Positions 63,802 through 64,000 of a DNA stretch of 64,000 nt are shown one piece after another. Made by a program: the position numbers and the translations under genes. Position 1 is the stretch's first letter. Every line of letters begins with the position of its first letter. A model generated the notes under the pieces. It searched no databases, had not been told where the DNA came from, and saw only the letters and a program-made list of their open reading frames with translations. The DNA is from Nocardia sp. NBC_00403 (lineage in GTDB: Bacteria > Actinomycetota > Actinomycetes > Mycobacteriales > Mycobacteriaceae): assembly GCF_036046055.1 (NCBI RefSeq), contig NZ_CP107939.1, positions 5,766,001-5,830,000 of the forward strand. Direction: 5' to 3'.

Positions 63802-64000
63802 ATGCTGGTAGGACTATTGGGTCCGGTGATGGTGGAGGCCGCGGACGGGACGAGGGCGTCGGTCGGGGGGCCGCGGGTACGGGCATTGCTGGGGTTGCTC
63901 GCGCTCGAAGCCGGGCGAGTGGTTCCGGTGGCGCGACTGGTGGACGGGGTGTGGGGAGAGGACCCGCCGGCGGGGACAGGGAATGCGTTGCAGACCTTGG
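63802..64000 (+). CDS. SARP/AfsR-type regulator, N-terminal part (cut by window edge)
   Basis: From the ATG at 63802 the open frame reads MLVGLLGPVMVEAADG, VGGPRVRALLGLLALEAGRVVP and RLVDGVWGEDPP, the winged-helix DNA-binding start of SARP/AfsR regulators. It runs past the window end. SARPs often control secondary-metabolite loci. It is divergent from the DUF3224 relic. Confidence 0.85.
   Translation, partial: MLVGLLGPVMVEAADGTRASVGGPRVRALLGLLALEAGRVVPVARLVDGVWGEDPPAGTGNALQTL

Overview
This window looks like a chromosome segment of a high-GC member of the Mycobacteriales, most likely Nocardia or a close relative. The evidence is uniformly GC-rich codon use, frequent GTG starts, ATGA-coupled operons, and close relatives of Mycobacterium tuberculosis (Mtb) dormancy proteins next to actinomycete accessory genes. 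No rRNA, tRNA or intact mobile element was seen.

Bases 1 to about 24 kb form a compact DosR (DevR) hypoxia/dormancy island. It holds an Rv2004c-like kinase, the response regulator DosR, the haem-GAF kinase DosS, three tandem-domain universal stress proteins, PfkB, a DUF2267 protein, a K+ channel, a DoxX plus DUF1259 lipoprotein pair, the three-domain trehalose enzyme OtsB1, a wax ester/triacylglycerol synthase, a DUF1918 protein (Rv0569-like), an Acg-type nitroreductase and the CBS protein Hrp1. In Mtb the counterparts lie at several separate loci. Seven DosR-box-like sites lie upstream of dosR, usp, pfkB, the DUF2267 gene, tgs, the DUF1918 gene and the hrp1 divergent region. The expected physiology is hypoxia/NO sensing, TAG storage, sugar-phosphate and trehalose turnover, and stress-protein production. 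The island also carries gene debris (adh, usp, acg and SDR fragments).

Bases 24-45 kb are mixed accessory genome: a secreted DUF5995-like protein, a TetR/old-yellow-enzyme operon with a palindromic operator, an S9 peptidase, a NACHT-ATPase fragment, a MprAB-like two-component system, secreted or membrane hydrolases, a DUF4185 protein, a thiolase-fold/DUF35 pair resembling steroid side-chain enzymes, a GTPase-dead EF-G-like protein, transposon debris around 40-42 kb, and a haloalkane dehalogenase, flavin-fold and NmrA cluster beside a broken TetR gene.

Bases 45.9-53 kb form a candidate terpenoid locus: a DUF2236/Lcp-like oxygenase, a polyprenyl diphosphate synthase, a small coupled protein, and, divergently, a single 668-residue protein that fuses a prenyltransferase to a class I terpene synthase. 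An ABC-2 exporter and a squalene/phytoene synthase fragment follow.

Bases 53-64 kb are again mosaic: a LysR fragment, a serine hydrolase, a CPBP protease, a LysR-HTH/esterase fusion divergent from a catalytically degenerate hydrolase and FAD monooxygenase, an orphan two-repeat type I-E-like CRISPR remnant, a sulfite-oxidase-family enzyme, and a chain of broken genes (HD hydrolase, aquaporin, amino-acid permease, DUF3224) ending in the start of a SARP/AfsR regulator.
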